From JAGMES01 sp023128035 (lineage in GTDB: Bacteria > Bacillota > Halanaerobiia > DY22613): a stretch of DNA of 44,110 bases. Where the stretch lies: assembly GCA_030627905.1 (NCBI GenBank), contig DAOVRZ010000038.1, forward strand, positions 1-44,110, in the 5' to 3' direction. A program made the translations under genes and the position numbers. Below the pieces are notes generated by a model that was not told the origin of the DNA, made no database searches, and saw nothing but the letters and a program-made list of their open reading frames with translations. Below are positions 24,175 through 33,686 of this stretch, piece after piece; position 1 is the first letter of the stretch, and each line of letters opens with the position of its first letter.

Positions 24175-27100
24175 ATGATCAAATGGTGTGAGCCAATATT
24201 AAAAAAATTGTTTCCACTAACTCATCCACAGAAGCGAATTTGGTACACTGAACAGATGAACCCTGGAACAGGATTATTTCATATTGGTGGTTTTTTGAGA
24301 ATTAAAGGGGAAATTGATCCAATAATTATGGAACAGGCTTTTTTAAAGATGTTTGAGAGAAATGAAGGAATGAGATTAAGAATTGTAGATGATAATGGTG
24401 AACCGAAACAGTATTTGAGGAGTGTGGAGGAGTTCTCCTTACCCTATTATGATTTTAGTTCTGATGAAAATCCTGAGCTAAAAACATTTCAATGGATGGA
24501 AGAGAAAGTAAAAGAATTGTTTCCTGAAGGGGAAAATATCTACTGTGCTCTTTTGAAACTGGCTGATGATGATTTTATGTATTTTCAAAAATGTCATCAT
24601 ATTGTCAGTGATGGTTGGACTTTTTCCTTGTTGGGAAAGGAGTTAGATGCTTGTTATAAGTTGGCATCAGGTGGAGATAAAGGGGATGATTTGTCCAGAC
24701 CTTCATATTTGGAATTTATTGAGGATGAAAAAAAATATAAGATATCTAAACGATTTCAGAAAAATCGAGATTTTTGGATTGAAAATTTTCAAAATATTCC
24801 AGAAGCTGTTACATTATCGCCCATTTTAAAAAAATCACAATCAGTACAAGGGAAAAGATATAGCTTATTACTAGATGAAATGACAACAGATCAATTGAAA
24901 AATTACATAGAGCAGTTTGGAATATCAGTATATTCATTTTATATGACTACTCTCTTTACATATATGTATCGAATTACTGGAGCCACAGATATTATTATCG
25001 GTACTCCAGTGTTAAATCGGTCTGCTCGTCAAAAGGATATGATTGGTATGTTTATTAGTACCATGCCTTTTAGAGGCTATGTAGATGATAAAATGACTTT
25101 TGCAGAATTCCAGAAAAAAATACTGAAAGATCAAAGTCGATATTATCGAAACCAGCGTTACCCAATTGATCTTTTGGTGAAAGATTTGGAATTAGCAAAA
25201 AAAGGGAATAATAAGTTATTTGAAATTTCGTTATCATATCAAAATTCTTCATTTAAACAGGCTTTTGGTGATGCACCTGTTGAGTTAGGTTGGGTCTTTA
25301 ATGGATGTGAAGAGAATTCTTTGACAATACATATTAATGACAGAATGGAAATGGGAACTCTAGAATTGGATTTTGATTATGCTACTGATGCTTTTGATCA
25401 GGAGCAGATTGAACAAATTACACGACATTTTTTAAATATAACGAAACAAGTAATAAAAAATCCAGATCAACTTCTATCCGAGATTGATTTTATGGATAAA
25501 AATGAAATAGAAAAAATTATTTATAAATGGAATGATACTAAGACTGATTACCCAGAGGATCAGTGTGTTTATCAACTGATTGAAAAGCAAGTAAAGCTTA
25601 CTCCAGATGCAATAGCTGCGATCTTTGGTGAGCGAAAACTTACTTATTATGAATTGAACAGCCTAGCTAATCAACTGGCAAGAAAACTTAGAGAAAAAGG
25701 TACTATGCCTGACAGTTTGATTGGAATTATGATGGAACGATCTTTAGAAACGCTGGTAGGAATTCTTGGTGTTCATAAAGCCGGGGGTGCTTATCTGCCA
25801 ATAGACCCAGACTATCCTGAAGAACGCCAAAAATTTATGTTAGAAGATGCACAATGTCAGATTCTTTTAACTCAGAGTCATCTTCAGAGTAGAATTCCAG
25901 AAGATTATTTACATTACGGAGAGGTTATCGACTTAGACATATTTATTTCTCATCCAGAAGGCGATATCAGTAATTTAGAGCCCCTTGCAACGCCTGAAAA
26001 TCTTTGTTATGTCATTTATACGTCAGGTTCTACTGGTAAGCCAAAAGGGGTTATGGTGGAACATAGAGGGCTTATGAATTATGTTTGGTGGGCTGGTAAC
26101 TATTACTGTTCAGATTGTGATGCAAACTTCCCTCTTTATTCATCACTTTCTTTTGATCTGACTGTTACAAGTACTTTTGTACCATTGATTAAAGGTGGAA
26201 CAATTTATGTGGTTGAAAATGAAAGAGGCAACTTAATCTCTGAGGTTATGAAAATATCTGATCTTTCTGTTGTAAAGCTCACACCTGCACATCTTTCTTT
26301 AATTAAGGATGAGAATCATTCCAAGTCTTCTATAAAGAAATTTATCTTAGGTGGGGAAGAATTAAAAGCAGACTTGTCGAGAGTTGTAATAGATAGTTTT
26401 GATGGAAAATTAGAAATCCATAATGAATATGGCCCAACGGAGACAGTTGTAGGGTGTATCATACATAAGTTTAACCCTGAAGAGAAGTATAGTTCAGTTT
26501 TGATTGGAAAACCGATTCAAAACACTCAGATTTATATACTTGATAAAAATCTTTTACCTGTAGCAGTAGGAGGAGTAGGGGAAATTTATATTGCTGGAGA
26601 TGGAGTTGCCCGGGGTTATCTAAATCGCCCTGAGCTGACTGCAGAGAGATTCCTTTCTAATCCATTTATTGCTGGTAAGCGAATGTATAAATCTGGTGAT
26701 TTAGGAAGATATCTTTCTGATGGAAAGATTGAATATCTTGGGCGTGTCGATACACAGGTTAAAATTCATGGGTTTAGGATTGAGATTGGTGAAATTGAGT
26801 CAGCCTTATTAAAACATCCTCAAATTAAGAATGGAGTTGTGGATGCAAGAACCGATGAATCAGGAAGTAAATATTTAGCTGCATATTTTGTAGCGAATGA
26901 AGATTTGACTGTTGGAGATTTACGTAGTCATCTTTTAAAATCTCTTCCTGATTATATGGTGCCAACGGTATTTGTCAATTTGGAGGAGATTCCACTCACT
27001 TCGAATGGAAAAGTAGATCGAAAAGCACTTCCTGAACCTCTTAACAATGTGGAGACAGGAGTGGAATATGTTGCTCCTGAAACGGAAAAAGAAGTGATTC

Positions 27101-28734
27101 TTGCTGAAATTTGGGGAGAAGTTCTTGGTTCAGAAAAAGTGAGCATTCACGATAATTTCTTTGAATTAGGCGGAGATTCCATTAAAGCTATCCAAGTTAG
27201 TAATCGTTTAAAAAATAGAGAAATCAATTGTCAAGTGCAGGATATCTTTACTTACAAAACGATTAGTCAATTAGCTCTTCATGTAACAACTGAAATTGAA
27301 GAGATTCAAGCGGAACAAGGAATTTTAAATGGTGAGATACCTTTTACTCCTATTTTGAAGTGGTTCTTTGATGAAAAACTAGAGAATTCAGACTACTGGA
27401 ATCAATCAATATTATTGAAGATGAGCGATGTAAAGTTGTCAGTTTTACAAAAATCTTTTGAGAAATTGATTGAACAGCATGACGCATTACGATTGAATCT
27501 TGATGATGCGAATGGAAAAATGTTTTATCAGAATAAATATCTAGAGCATGATTTTGATATACCAGTCTTTGATTTAACATCTTTAACAGTAGAAGAACAA
27601 AACCAGAAACTTATGGAGAAGAGTATGGAGTTAAAATCTAGTTTTAATGTCAGAGGTCAATTATTGATTAAAGCTGGTCTTTTTGAATTGGGTAGACGAG
27701 GTAGGCGGTTATTGATTACGGTACATCACCTTTGTGTAGATGGTATTTCATGGAGAATTTTACTAGAAGATTTGGTTCAAAATTATCTTAGTCTTAAAGA
27801 GACAGGTACCTTAACTTTACCTAGAAAGACAACTTCGTTTAAAGAGTGGGCTGAGGCACTTATTGAATATAGTCAATTTGATGATCTCAAGGAAGAGATT
27901 TCATATTGGGAGGAACATTTAAATAATGCACAAATGATTCCAGTTGATTTTGTAATAGATGAAGAGCCTAGGTTTGGAAAAATTGATGATACAGAGACTT
28001 GCAAGGCTTACTTAAGCGAGGAAGAGACAAATTTTCTTCTTTCTAAGGCTAATGAAACTTACAATACGAATGTTAATGATCTTCTTTTGACTGCATTATC
28101 ACGGACTATCGTACAGTGGACTGGTGAAGAAAGAGTATTTATTCAGTTGGAAGGCCATGGTAGGGAGGAACATATTTATGGAAATGTTGCTAAACTAGAC
28201 CTTTCTCGTACAGTTGGTTGGTTTACTTCTATCTTCCCTGTAGAATTTGACTTAACAGGACGGAAAGATTTATCTAATCAGTTAAAAGGAGTTAAAGAAC
28301 AGTTAAGGAAAATTCCAAATAAAGGGATAGGATATGGTGTTTTAAAATATCTCACAAAACAACCTTTCCAGGTGGATGACCAAAAAGATGTAGGTGTTTT
28401 GTTTAATTATCTTGGGCAGTTTGACGAAGATTTGGCTAATGATTTATTTAGCTTTGCTCCTGAAGAAATAGGTTTAGAGATTGGTTTTGAAAATCATAGA
28501 ACTAGTCTTCTTGAAATCAATAGTATGGTTATTGAAGGTAAATTTAAGATAGAAGTTCATTTCAGTACAAGGAGATTTAGAAAAGAAACGATTGATGAAT
28601 TTTTAAAGAATTATGTTATTGCTTTGCGGGAAATTCTTGAGCATTGTAAAGATAGTACTAATTTTACCTTTACTCCTTCTGATTTTGATACAGTAGATTT
28701 ATCAGAAGATGATTTAGATCAACTTTTTGCATAA
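24175..28734 (+). CDS. Single-module NRPS, C-A(Asn)-T-E
   Basis: 1519 residues. Condensation domain (about 12-450) with active HHIVSDG (141-147); as first domain of a first module it probably accepts an acyl starter. Adenylation domain (about 470-960) has YTSGSTGKPKG from 615 and pocket residues from FDLTVTS (Asp661), KLTP, ILGG and NEYGPTETVVG, giving DLTKIGEVG, against DLTKLGEVG for Asn. Carrier protein: GGDSIKA with Ser1002 for the phosphopantetheine arm. Epimerisation domain (about 1040-1500): HHLCVDGISWR (1184 on), EGHGRE, GIGYGVL, FNYLGQFD. Expected product: N-acyl-D-Asn, tethered. No release domain. Architecture matches ClbN (about 1455 residues). The ATG follows GGGGGGG. No phosphopantetheinyl transferase or MbtH gene is in the window. 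Confidence 0.92.
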   Translation: MIKWCEPILKKLFPLTHPQKRIWYTEQMNPGTGLFHIGGFLRIKGEIDPIIMEQAFLKMFERNEGMRLRIVDDNGEPKQYLRSVEEFSLPYYDFSSDENPELKTFQWMEEKVKELFPEGENIYCALLKLADDDFMYFQKCHHIVSDGWTFSLLGKELDACYKLASGGDKGDDLSRPSYLEFIEDEKKYKISKRFQKNRDFWIENFQNIPEAVTLSPILKKSQSVQGKRYSLLLDEMTTDQLKNYIEQFGISVYSFYMTTLFTYMYRITGATDIIIGTPVLNRSARQKDMIGMFISTMPFRGYVDDKMTFAEFQKKILKDQSRYYRNQRYPIDLLVKDLELAKKGNNKLFEISLSYQNSSFKQAFGDAPVELGWVFNGCEENSLTIHINDRMEMGTLELDFDYATDAFDQEQIEQITRHFLNITKQVIKNPDQLLSEIDFMDKNEIEKIIYKWNDTKTDYPEDQCVYQLIEKQVKLTPDAIAAIFGERKLTYYELNSLANQLARKLREKGTMPDSLIGIMMERSLETLVGILGVHKAGGAYLPIDPDYPEERQKFMLEDAQCQILLTQSHLQSRIPEDYLHYGEVIDLDIFISHPEGDISNLEPLATPENLCYVIYTSGSTGKPKGVMVEHRGLMNYVWWAGNYYCSDCDANFPLYSSLSFDLTVTSTFVPLIKGGTIYVVENERGNLISEVMKISDLSVVKLTPAHLSLIKDENHSKSSIKKFILGGEELKADLSRVVIDSFDGKLEIHNEYGPTETVVGCIIHKFNPEEKYSSVLIGKPIQNTQIYILDKNLLPVAVGGVGEIYIAGDGVARGYLNRPELTAERFLSNPFIAGKRMYKSGDLGRYLSDGKIEYLGRVDTQVKIHGFRIEIGEIESALLKHPQIKNGVVDARTDESGSKYLAAYFVANEDLTVGDLRSHLLKSLPDYMVPTVFVNLEEIPLTSNGKVDRKALPEPLNNVETGVEYVAPETEKEVILAEIWGEVLGSEKVSIHDNFFELGGDSIKAIQVSNRLKNREINCQVQDIFTYKTISQLALHVTTEIEEIQAEQGILNGEIPFTPILKWFFDEKLENSDYWNQSILLKMSDVKLSVLQKSFEKLIEQHDALRLNLDDANGKMFYQNKYLEHDFDIPVFDLTSLTVEEQNQKLMEKSMELKSSFNVRGQLLIKAGLFELGRRGRRLLITVHHLCVDGISWRILLEDLVQNYLSLKETGTLTLPRKTTSFKEWAEALIEYSQFDDLKEEISYWEEHLNNAQMIPVDFVIDEEPRFGKIDDTETCKAYLSEEETNFLLSKANETYNTNVNDLLLTALSRTIVQWTGEERVFIQLEGHGREEHIYGNVAKLDLSRTVGWFTSIFPVEFDLTGRKDLSNQLKGVKEQLRKIPNKGIGYGVLKYLTKQPFQVDDQKDVGVLFNYLGQFDEDLANDLFSFAPEEIGLEIGFENHRTSLLEINSMVIEGKFKIEVHFSTRRFRKETIDEFLKNYVIALREILEHCKDSTNFTFTPSDFDTVDLSEDDLDQLFA

Positions 28735-28767
28735 TGTTCTAGTGAATATTTTAAGGAGATGGTTGTA

Positions 28768-29508
28768 ATGGCACAATTTAAACTTTTTTGTTTCCCTTAT
28801 GCTGGAGGGTCAGCTAGATTTTATAAACGCTGGCAACAATATCTTCCACCAGAAATTGAAATTATACCAATTGATCCTCCGGGGCGTGGACGGCGATTTG
28901 GACAAAAATTTAGTGAATCTGTAGATGAAATGGTGGAAGATATTTTTGAACAAGTTAAAGATCAACTTATAGATACTGATTATGCTTTTTTTGGGCACAG
29001 TATGGGAGCAATCATGTCTCAAGAACTTACCTACAAAGTGATGGATTCTGGATTACCTGCTCCTTTGCATCTATTTCTTTCAGGTCGTGGAGCGCCTCAT
29101 ATAGAAGACGAAGATGATGAAAAAACATATCTGCTCCCAGATGATCAATTTAAAGCAAAATTACAAAAATACGGGGGAACTCCGACAGAAATTTTGGAAA
29201 ATCCAGAACTGATGGATATCTTTATTCCAATTCTTAGGGCAGATTTCAAAGTCTGTGATATATATGAACATTCTGAGAGAGAGCCATTCGATTGTGGAAT
29301 AACTTCCTTTTCTGGTTTAGAGGAGAAACTAACTGATGAACAGGTTCAAGGTTGGCAGCAATATACTAAGAGAAAATTAAAAATCAATAAATTTCCGGGC
29401 GGACATTTTTTTATCCATGATGATAAAAATACTATAAATATCTTACGAATCGTAGGACGGACGATCTTCAATATTGTAGAAGAACGACCGGATAGACAGG
29501 TAGGATAA
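28768..29508 (+). CDS. Type II thioesterase of the NRPS
   Basis: 246 residues, alpha/beta hydrolase of the GrsT/SrfAD class: FCFPYAGGSARFY at the N-terminus, nucleophile Ser78 in GHSMGA, and terminal His in FPGGHFFIHD. Such enzymes clear misprimed carrier proteins; here, with no thioesterase domain on the NRPS, it could also release the product. The ATG at 28768 is 9 nt after AAGGAG; the ATG at 28759 touches the Shine-Dalgarno. It follows the NRPS after 33 nt, in one operon. Confidence 0.9.
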   Translation: MAQFKLFCFPYAGGSARFYKRWQQYLPPEIEIIPIDPPGRGRRFGQKFSESVDEMVEDIFEQVKDQLIDTDYAFFGHSMGAIMSQELTYKVMDSGLPAPLHLFLSGRGAPHIEDEDDEKTYLLPDDQFKAKLQKYGGTPTEILENPELMDIFIPILRADFKVCDIYEHSEREPFDCGITSFSGLEEKLTDEQVQGWQQYTKRKLKINKFPGGHFFIHDDKNTINILRIVGRTIFNIVEERPDRQVG

Positions 29509-29544
29509 AATGTGATATATCAAACGTAAAAAGGAGTGATTAAA

Positions 29545-31311
29545 TTGGGTTTAGCTTTTCGGAGATTTACCAGATTGACAAAAATGTTTCCTAGAAAAAT
29601 CTTTTTAGTAGCAGTATTATTACTATCAGTTATTTTGGCAGGTTGTGAGATTTTTGTCTTTTATTCATTGAGGACAGTTATTGATGCAGTGCAACAAGAA
29701 CAATATGATATTTTTAAATCTATAGTTTTGATTATGTTAGTAATAATTCTGCTAGATGGCATAATTCGTTACTTAAGAGCTAGATGGGCTGGTATGTATG
29801 CTGAAGGAGGAATTAAAGTTTTACGTGAGCTGGTTGGTAGACATACTATGCATTTACCTGTAAAAGAGATTGATAAGCGACATTCAGGTGATATGCTTAC
29901 TCGTTTGAACAATGATATGAATTTGGTTCGAGTATTTTCAAATGCTACTTTAATGAACGTAATTCATGCAATAGTTGGAGGCGTTTTAGCTCTAATTTTA
30001 TTAGTTATCCTTCATTGGAAACTAACATTGGTTTGTACAATTGGCATCCCTTTGATTTTACTATTATCTGCATTAGCAAGTGCACCCTTAGCTAAATACA
30101 CTCGTCATGTGCAGGAAAGCCGGGGAGTAGTTAATAGTAATTTTCAAGATACAGTTACTGGGATAGAAGTTGCCCGAGCCTTTAATTTGCAAAAAATATT
30201 GGGCGAAAAATTTTCAAAAGCAGTAGATGAATTTGTCTTAAATGGGTTTAAAGTAACCTTAGCACGTGCGGTACTGCTTTTTATCAACATAGTTACAGGA
30301 GTAACTCCATTTTTATTAAGCTTTGGATTTGGTGGATACTGGGTTATTCAAGGAGAGCTTACTCCTGGTGCTTTACTTGCTTTTGTGAATCTTTTGAACC
30401 CGTTGGCTGGCCCGGTAGCCCAATTACCAATGATGTTAGGTGAATTTAGGGCTCAGATGGAAGGTGCTAATAGGATTTTTGAAATTTTAGATGTAGCCCC
30501 TGAACGCGAAGGCGGAGAAAAGTTTGAAACAAAGCTTCTTAGTGCTGGTAATGATATAATTTCTTTTAAGAATGTCTCTTTTGCTTATACGGAAGAAGGA
30601 GAAAAGATTATTAATAATATGAATTTTAATATTCAGACTGGTGAAAAAGTTGCTATTGTAGGTCCAAGTGGGAGTGGTAAAACAACTATTATTAAATTAC
30701 TTCAAGGTTATTATGATCATTTTGAGGGAGAGGTCAATCTTTTAGGACAAAGTATTAGAGACTGGGATCTAAAAGAGATGAGAAATTACATCAGTTTAGT
30801 TTCTCAGGATACATATCTTTTCCCTGGAACCATTGAAGAGAATATTGGTTATGGCAAAATTGGGGAGACATCTGGCAAAATTTTTGACGCTGCAAAAGCT
30901 GCCAATGCACATGAGTTTATTTCAAAATTAAAAGATGGCTACCAATCTAGTGTTGGTGAGTTTGGAGATAAACTGTCAGGTGGACAAAAGCAAAGAATCT
31001 CTATTGCGCGTGCAATATTAAAAGAAGTTCCTCTTCTCTTGTTAGATGAGGCCACCTCTGCTTTAGATACACACTCTGAGTATTTGGTTCAGAAAACTCT
31101 TGATGAGTTATTAAATCAAGATAAAACTGCTTTAATAATTGCACATCGTTTATCAACGATTAAAAAGGCAGATCGGATTATTGTAGTCGATGAAGGTCAA
31201 GTAGTTGAAACAGGAACACATGATGAATTGTTACTCAAAGACGGTGTGTATAAAAAACTATATCTTCGTCAACTATCTCATGAAAGTCAACAAAAGGAGG
31301 CGGTGGTATGA
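29545..31311 (+). CDS. ABC exporter half-transporter, first subunit
   Basis: 588 residues: six-helix type I exporter domain (about 1-320), then nucleotide-binding domain with Walker A GPSGSGKTT, signature LSGGQKQR, Walker B LLLLDEATSALD and H-loop AHRLS. Start TTG 29545 is 8 nt after AAGGAG; the GTG at 29536 overlaps it. It overlaps the second subunit by 4 nt, so the two probably form a heterodimer that exports the NRPS product or its conjugate, or protects the producer. All key ATPase residues are present. Confidence 0.9.
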   Translation: MGLAFRRFTRLTKMFPRKIFLVAVLLLSVILAGCEIFVFYSLRTVIDAVQQEQYDIFKSIVLIMLVIILLDGIIRYLRARWAGMYAEGGIKVLRELVGRHTMHLPVKEIDKRHSGDMLTRLNNDMNLVRVFSNATLMNVIHAIVGGVLALILLVILHWKLTLVCTIGIPLILLLSALASAPLAKYTRHVQESRGVVNSNFQDTVTGIEVARAFNLQKILGEKFSKAVDEFVLNGFKVTLARAVLLFINIVTGVTPFLLSFGFGGYWVIQGELTPGALLAFVNLLNPLAGPVAQLPMMLGEFRAQMEGANRIFEILDVAPEREGGEKFETKLLSAGNDIISFKNVSFAYTEEGEKIINNMNFNIQTGEKVAIVGPSGSGKTTIIKLLQGYYDHFEGEVNLLGQSIRDWDLKEMRNYISLVSQDTYLFPGTIEENIGYGKIGETSGKIFDAAKAANAHEFISKLKDGYQSSVGEFGDKLSGGQKQRISIARAILKEVPLLLLDEATSALDTHSEYLVQKTLDELLNQDKTALIIAHRLSTIKKADRIIVVDEGQVVETGTHDELLLKDGVYKKLYLRQLSHESQQKEAVV

Positions 31312-33041
31312 GACGTATATTCAAGGCAATGAAGAATACAGTTTGGATGTATTCAATCGGTCTCTTAGGAGCTTCACTTTGTTTTGCTTTTCGAGGGGTT
31401 TTAATGGCAAAAATCATGAAAGACCTCTATGATGCGGCAGAAGCAGGTGATTTTGACTTATTAGTTAGGTGTCTGCTAATTGATTGTGCTTATATACTTA
31501 TAACTGCAATATTGAATCCAATCTTCTTCTATATGATAGATAGAGCTTGTTTTAGAACTACTGGTGGGGTTCAGAGAATGTTATATGATAAAGTTAAGGT
31601 TTTACCTATTCAGTATTTTAAAAATGAACATAGTGGTAACTTAATTTCTAAATTAACAAATGATATTACAGTTTTCGAACAAGCATATTTTGGTGGTTTC
31701 ACTAATGTTATTTTTGCGGGTTTTGGGTGTATTGGAGCGATGGTATATATGTTTATGTTAGATTATAGATTAGCACTCATCGGTCTGGTTACAGGAAGTG
31801 CTGGGCTTATTATAAATGCTCTATATGCTAAACCTCTCCGGCTAGTTGCTAGAAAGATTCAGGATAGATTAGGTTTCCTCAATGAGACTTTTACAGATAT
31901 GTATAATGGAATCAGTGTAATTAAAAGCTATAATCTGTATTCAACAATTGCGAAGAAGTATTTAAAGAAAAATGAGGATGTCTATAAAGCATCAGTTACA
32001 CTTGTAAAACGGAATGCTGAATTGGCTACTTTTAATAATTTAGCTAGATGGTTAGATATTTTAGGTTATATTTTGGTTGGGGCATATTTTGCTATTAATG
32101 GATGGGTTACAATAGGCACAATTATTGCGCTTTCACAATTAAAAAATCCAGTTATGAATTTTTTCCGTCAACTGGGTGGATTAATAGCTAACTTGCAGGC
32201 ATCTTTAGCTGCTGGGGATCGCATATGGGAAGTATTAGATCAACCTGAAGAACCAAAAGTATATTCTAATCTAGGAACTCCAGATAAGATTAACACAGAC
32301 TATGCAGTTTTCTTAAAAGATCTTAGTTTTAGTTATCAGGAAGATGAGAAGGTTATTGATAAATTGAGTCTAGAAGTGAAAAAAGGTACTAAAGTAGCTT
32401 TGGTAGGCCCAAGCGGTGGAGGAAAGAGTACAATTTTTAAGTTGTTGATGGGTTTTTATCAACCTGAGTGTGGAGAGATTGTAGTCAATGGTAAATCACT
32501 TAATGAAGAAGAATTATCTAGTTTGCGAGATGATATTTCATATGTTCCTCAAAATGCACATCTATTTACAGGAACTATCATTGATAATATAAAATATGGT
32601 AACAAAGACGCTACAGAAGAAGATATTATTCGAGCAGCCAAAATTGCGAATGCTCATGAGTTTATTTCAGCTTTTGAAAAGGGTTATGATACTATGGTTG
32701 GTGAGAGAGGGGCTCAACTCTCAGGTGGTCAACGTCAGCGAATTGCGATTGCCCGTGCAGTACTTAAAGATGCACCTATTCTTCTGTTAGATGAGGCTAC
32801 ATCTTCTTTGGATACAGAAACGGAGAGCCTTGTACAGCAAGCTTTAGATCGTTTGTCAGAAGGTAGAACCACCCTGGTTATTGCTCATAGACTTGCTACA
32901 GTTCAAGATTCAGATGAGATTCTTATAATTGATGAAGGAAAATTAAAAGAACGTGGTTCACATATTGAACTTCTTGCTATAGAAAATGGTTTATATCAAA
33001 GTTTACATACTCAGCAGTATAGATTGGGAGAAGCATCATAA
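31308..33041 (+). CDS. ABC exporter half-transporter, second subunit
   Basis: 577 residues with the same plan: membrane domain, then Walker A GPSGGGKST, signature LSGGQRQR, Walker B LLLDEATSSLD and H-loop AHRLA. Both subunits therefore keep canonical signatures and catalytic Glu, so both sites could be active. The ATG follows AAAAGGAGG within the end of the upstream gene. Last gene of the NRPS operon; a hairpin follows 4 nt after the stop. Confidence 0.9.
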   Translation: MRRIFKAMKNTVWMYSIGLLGASLCFAFRGVLMAKIMKDLYDAAEAGDFDLLVRCLLIDCAYILITAILNPIFFYMIDRACFRTTGGVQRMLYDKVKVLPIQYFKNEHSGNLISKLTNDITVFEQAYFGGFTNVIFAGFGCIGAMVYMFMLDYRLALIGLVTGSAGLIINALYAKPLRLVARKIQDRLGFLNETFTDMYNGISVIKSYNLYSTIAKKYLKKNEDVYKASVTLVKRNAELATFNNLARWLDILGYILVGAYFAINGWVTIGTIIALSQLKNPVMNFFRQLGGLIANLQASLAAGDRIWEVLDQPEEPKVYSNLGTPDKINTDYAVFLKDLSFSYQEDEKVIDKLSLEVKKGTKVALVGPSGGGKSTIFKLLMGFYQPECGEIVVNGKSLNEEELSSLRDDISYVPQNAHLFTGTIIDNIKYGNKDATEEDIIRAAKIANAHEFISAFEKGYDTMVGERGAQLSGGQRQRIAIARAVLKDAPILLLDEATSSLDTETESLVQQALDRLSEGRTTLVIAHRLATVQDSDEILIIDEGKLKERGSHIELLAIENGLYQSLHTQQYRLGEAS

Positions 33042-33045
33042 AAAC

Positions 33046-33074
33046 CCAAAAGACTGCATAGTGCAGTCTTTTGG
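33046..33074 (+). terminator. Terminator of the NRPS operon
   Basis: CCAAAAGACTGC (33046-33057) pairs perfectly with GCAGTCTTTTGG (33063-33074). Only a weak T run follows. Confidence 0.65.
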
Positions 33075-33282
33075 TATGTTTAAACATAAAAAAAATGGGA
33101 AAAATATATAATATAAGTGAGGAGGTGTTTGTAAAGGATAGTGTATAAGAAAGCATATTAACGTAGCAATTAGCTATAGTAGACATTAAAGAAAAGGAAA
33201 AATTTCAATTTTGCTAGTGGATAATGTATTTTAGGGGAAAATAAATAATATACTATAAAAAGACTTTACATTTCATATGATG

Positions 33283-33334
33283 AAATATATTATAATCATA
33301 TTTATATGTATATAAGTATGATTATAATATATTT
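33283..33334. repeat. 52-bp AT-rich palindrome
   Basis: AAATATATTATAATCATA (33283-33300) is perfectly complementary to 33317-33334. The 16 nt between (TTATAT gt ATATAA core) also pair, so nearly the whole stretch can fold as one hairpin or cruciform. Preceded by TTTCAT-N3-ATGAAA at 33271-33285. It lies in a gene-poor interval (33075-33502) that also holds an isolated AGGAGG at 33120 followed by only seven codons. Confidence 0.6.
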
Positions 33335-33384
33335 GAAGAAAAATTACCTACATTTTCTTAAGTTTTTTACAGTAAAATTATAAA

Positions 33385-33412
33385 TTGACGAAGGAATTTT
33401 TTCGATTATAGC
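33385..33412 (+). promoter_or_regulatory. Possible promoter of the 55-residue protein gene
   Basis: TTGACG (33385-33390), 16 nt, TATAGC (33407-33412), ending 90 nt before the start codon. Confidence 0.4.
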
Positions 33413-33502
33413 GAATTTAAATATTAGAGGTTAATTTTAATGGAAATCATAGTCTTACCTTTGGTGAGATAAATTTTTAAGGAATTAAAGGAGGGATAGA
33501 TA

Positions 33503-33670
33503 ATGATTCAAGTAGATGATCGTGTAAAATATAAGAATGTGCTTGGTGAATGGCATGAAGGAACAGTTTTGAAGGTGAATAAAGTAACTTACAGAATTGT
33601 AAATAATAACAATTTTAAAATTTTAAGTATTAAAAAAGAGCAAGTTGAAAAGTTAGAACAAGCTAACTAA
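33503..33670 (+). CDS. Small SH3/KOW-like protein (55 residues)
   Basis: ATG 33503 follows AAAGGAGGG at normal spacing and the frame is open for 55 codons. The sequence begins MIQVDDRVKYKNVLGEWHEG, followed by TVLKVNKVTYRIVNNNNFKI and a charged helical tail (KKEQVEKLEQAN). Short beta strands with a basic surface suggest a KOW/Tudor-like small barrel, perhaps nucleic-acid binding. No family recognised. It has its own promoter candidate and terminator, so it looks like a genuine independent gene. Confidence 0.65.
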   Translation: MIQVDDRVKYKNVLGEWHEGTVLKVNKVTYRIVNNNNFKILSIKKEQVEKLEQAN

Positions 33671-33686
33671 AGAAACCGTAATTCAA

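Noticed and set aside
27300..28734. C-terminal NRPS domain as a second condensation domain
   Set aside because: EGHGRE, GIGYGVL and FNYLGQFD are epimerisation-domain motifs, and the HH motif continues DGISWR as in E domains.
33120..33153. Small gene after AGGAGG at 33120
   Set aside because: Only seven codons before a stop; probably a decayed gene start or a chance match.
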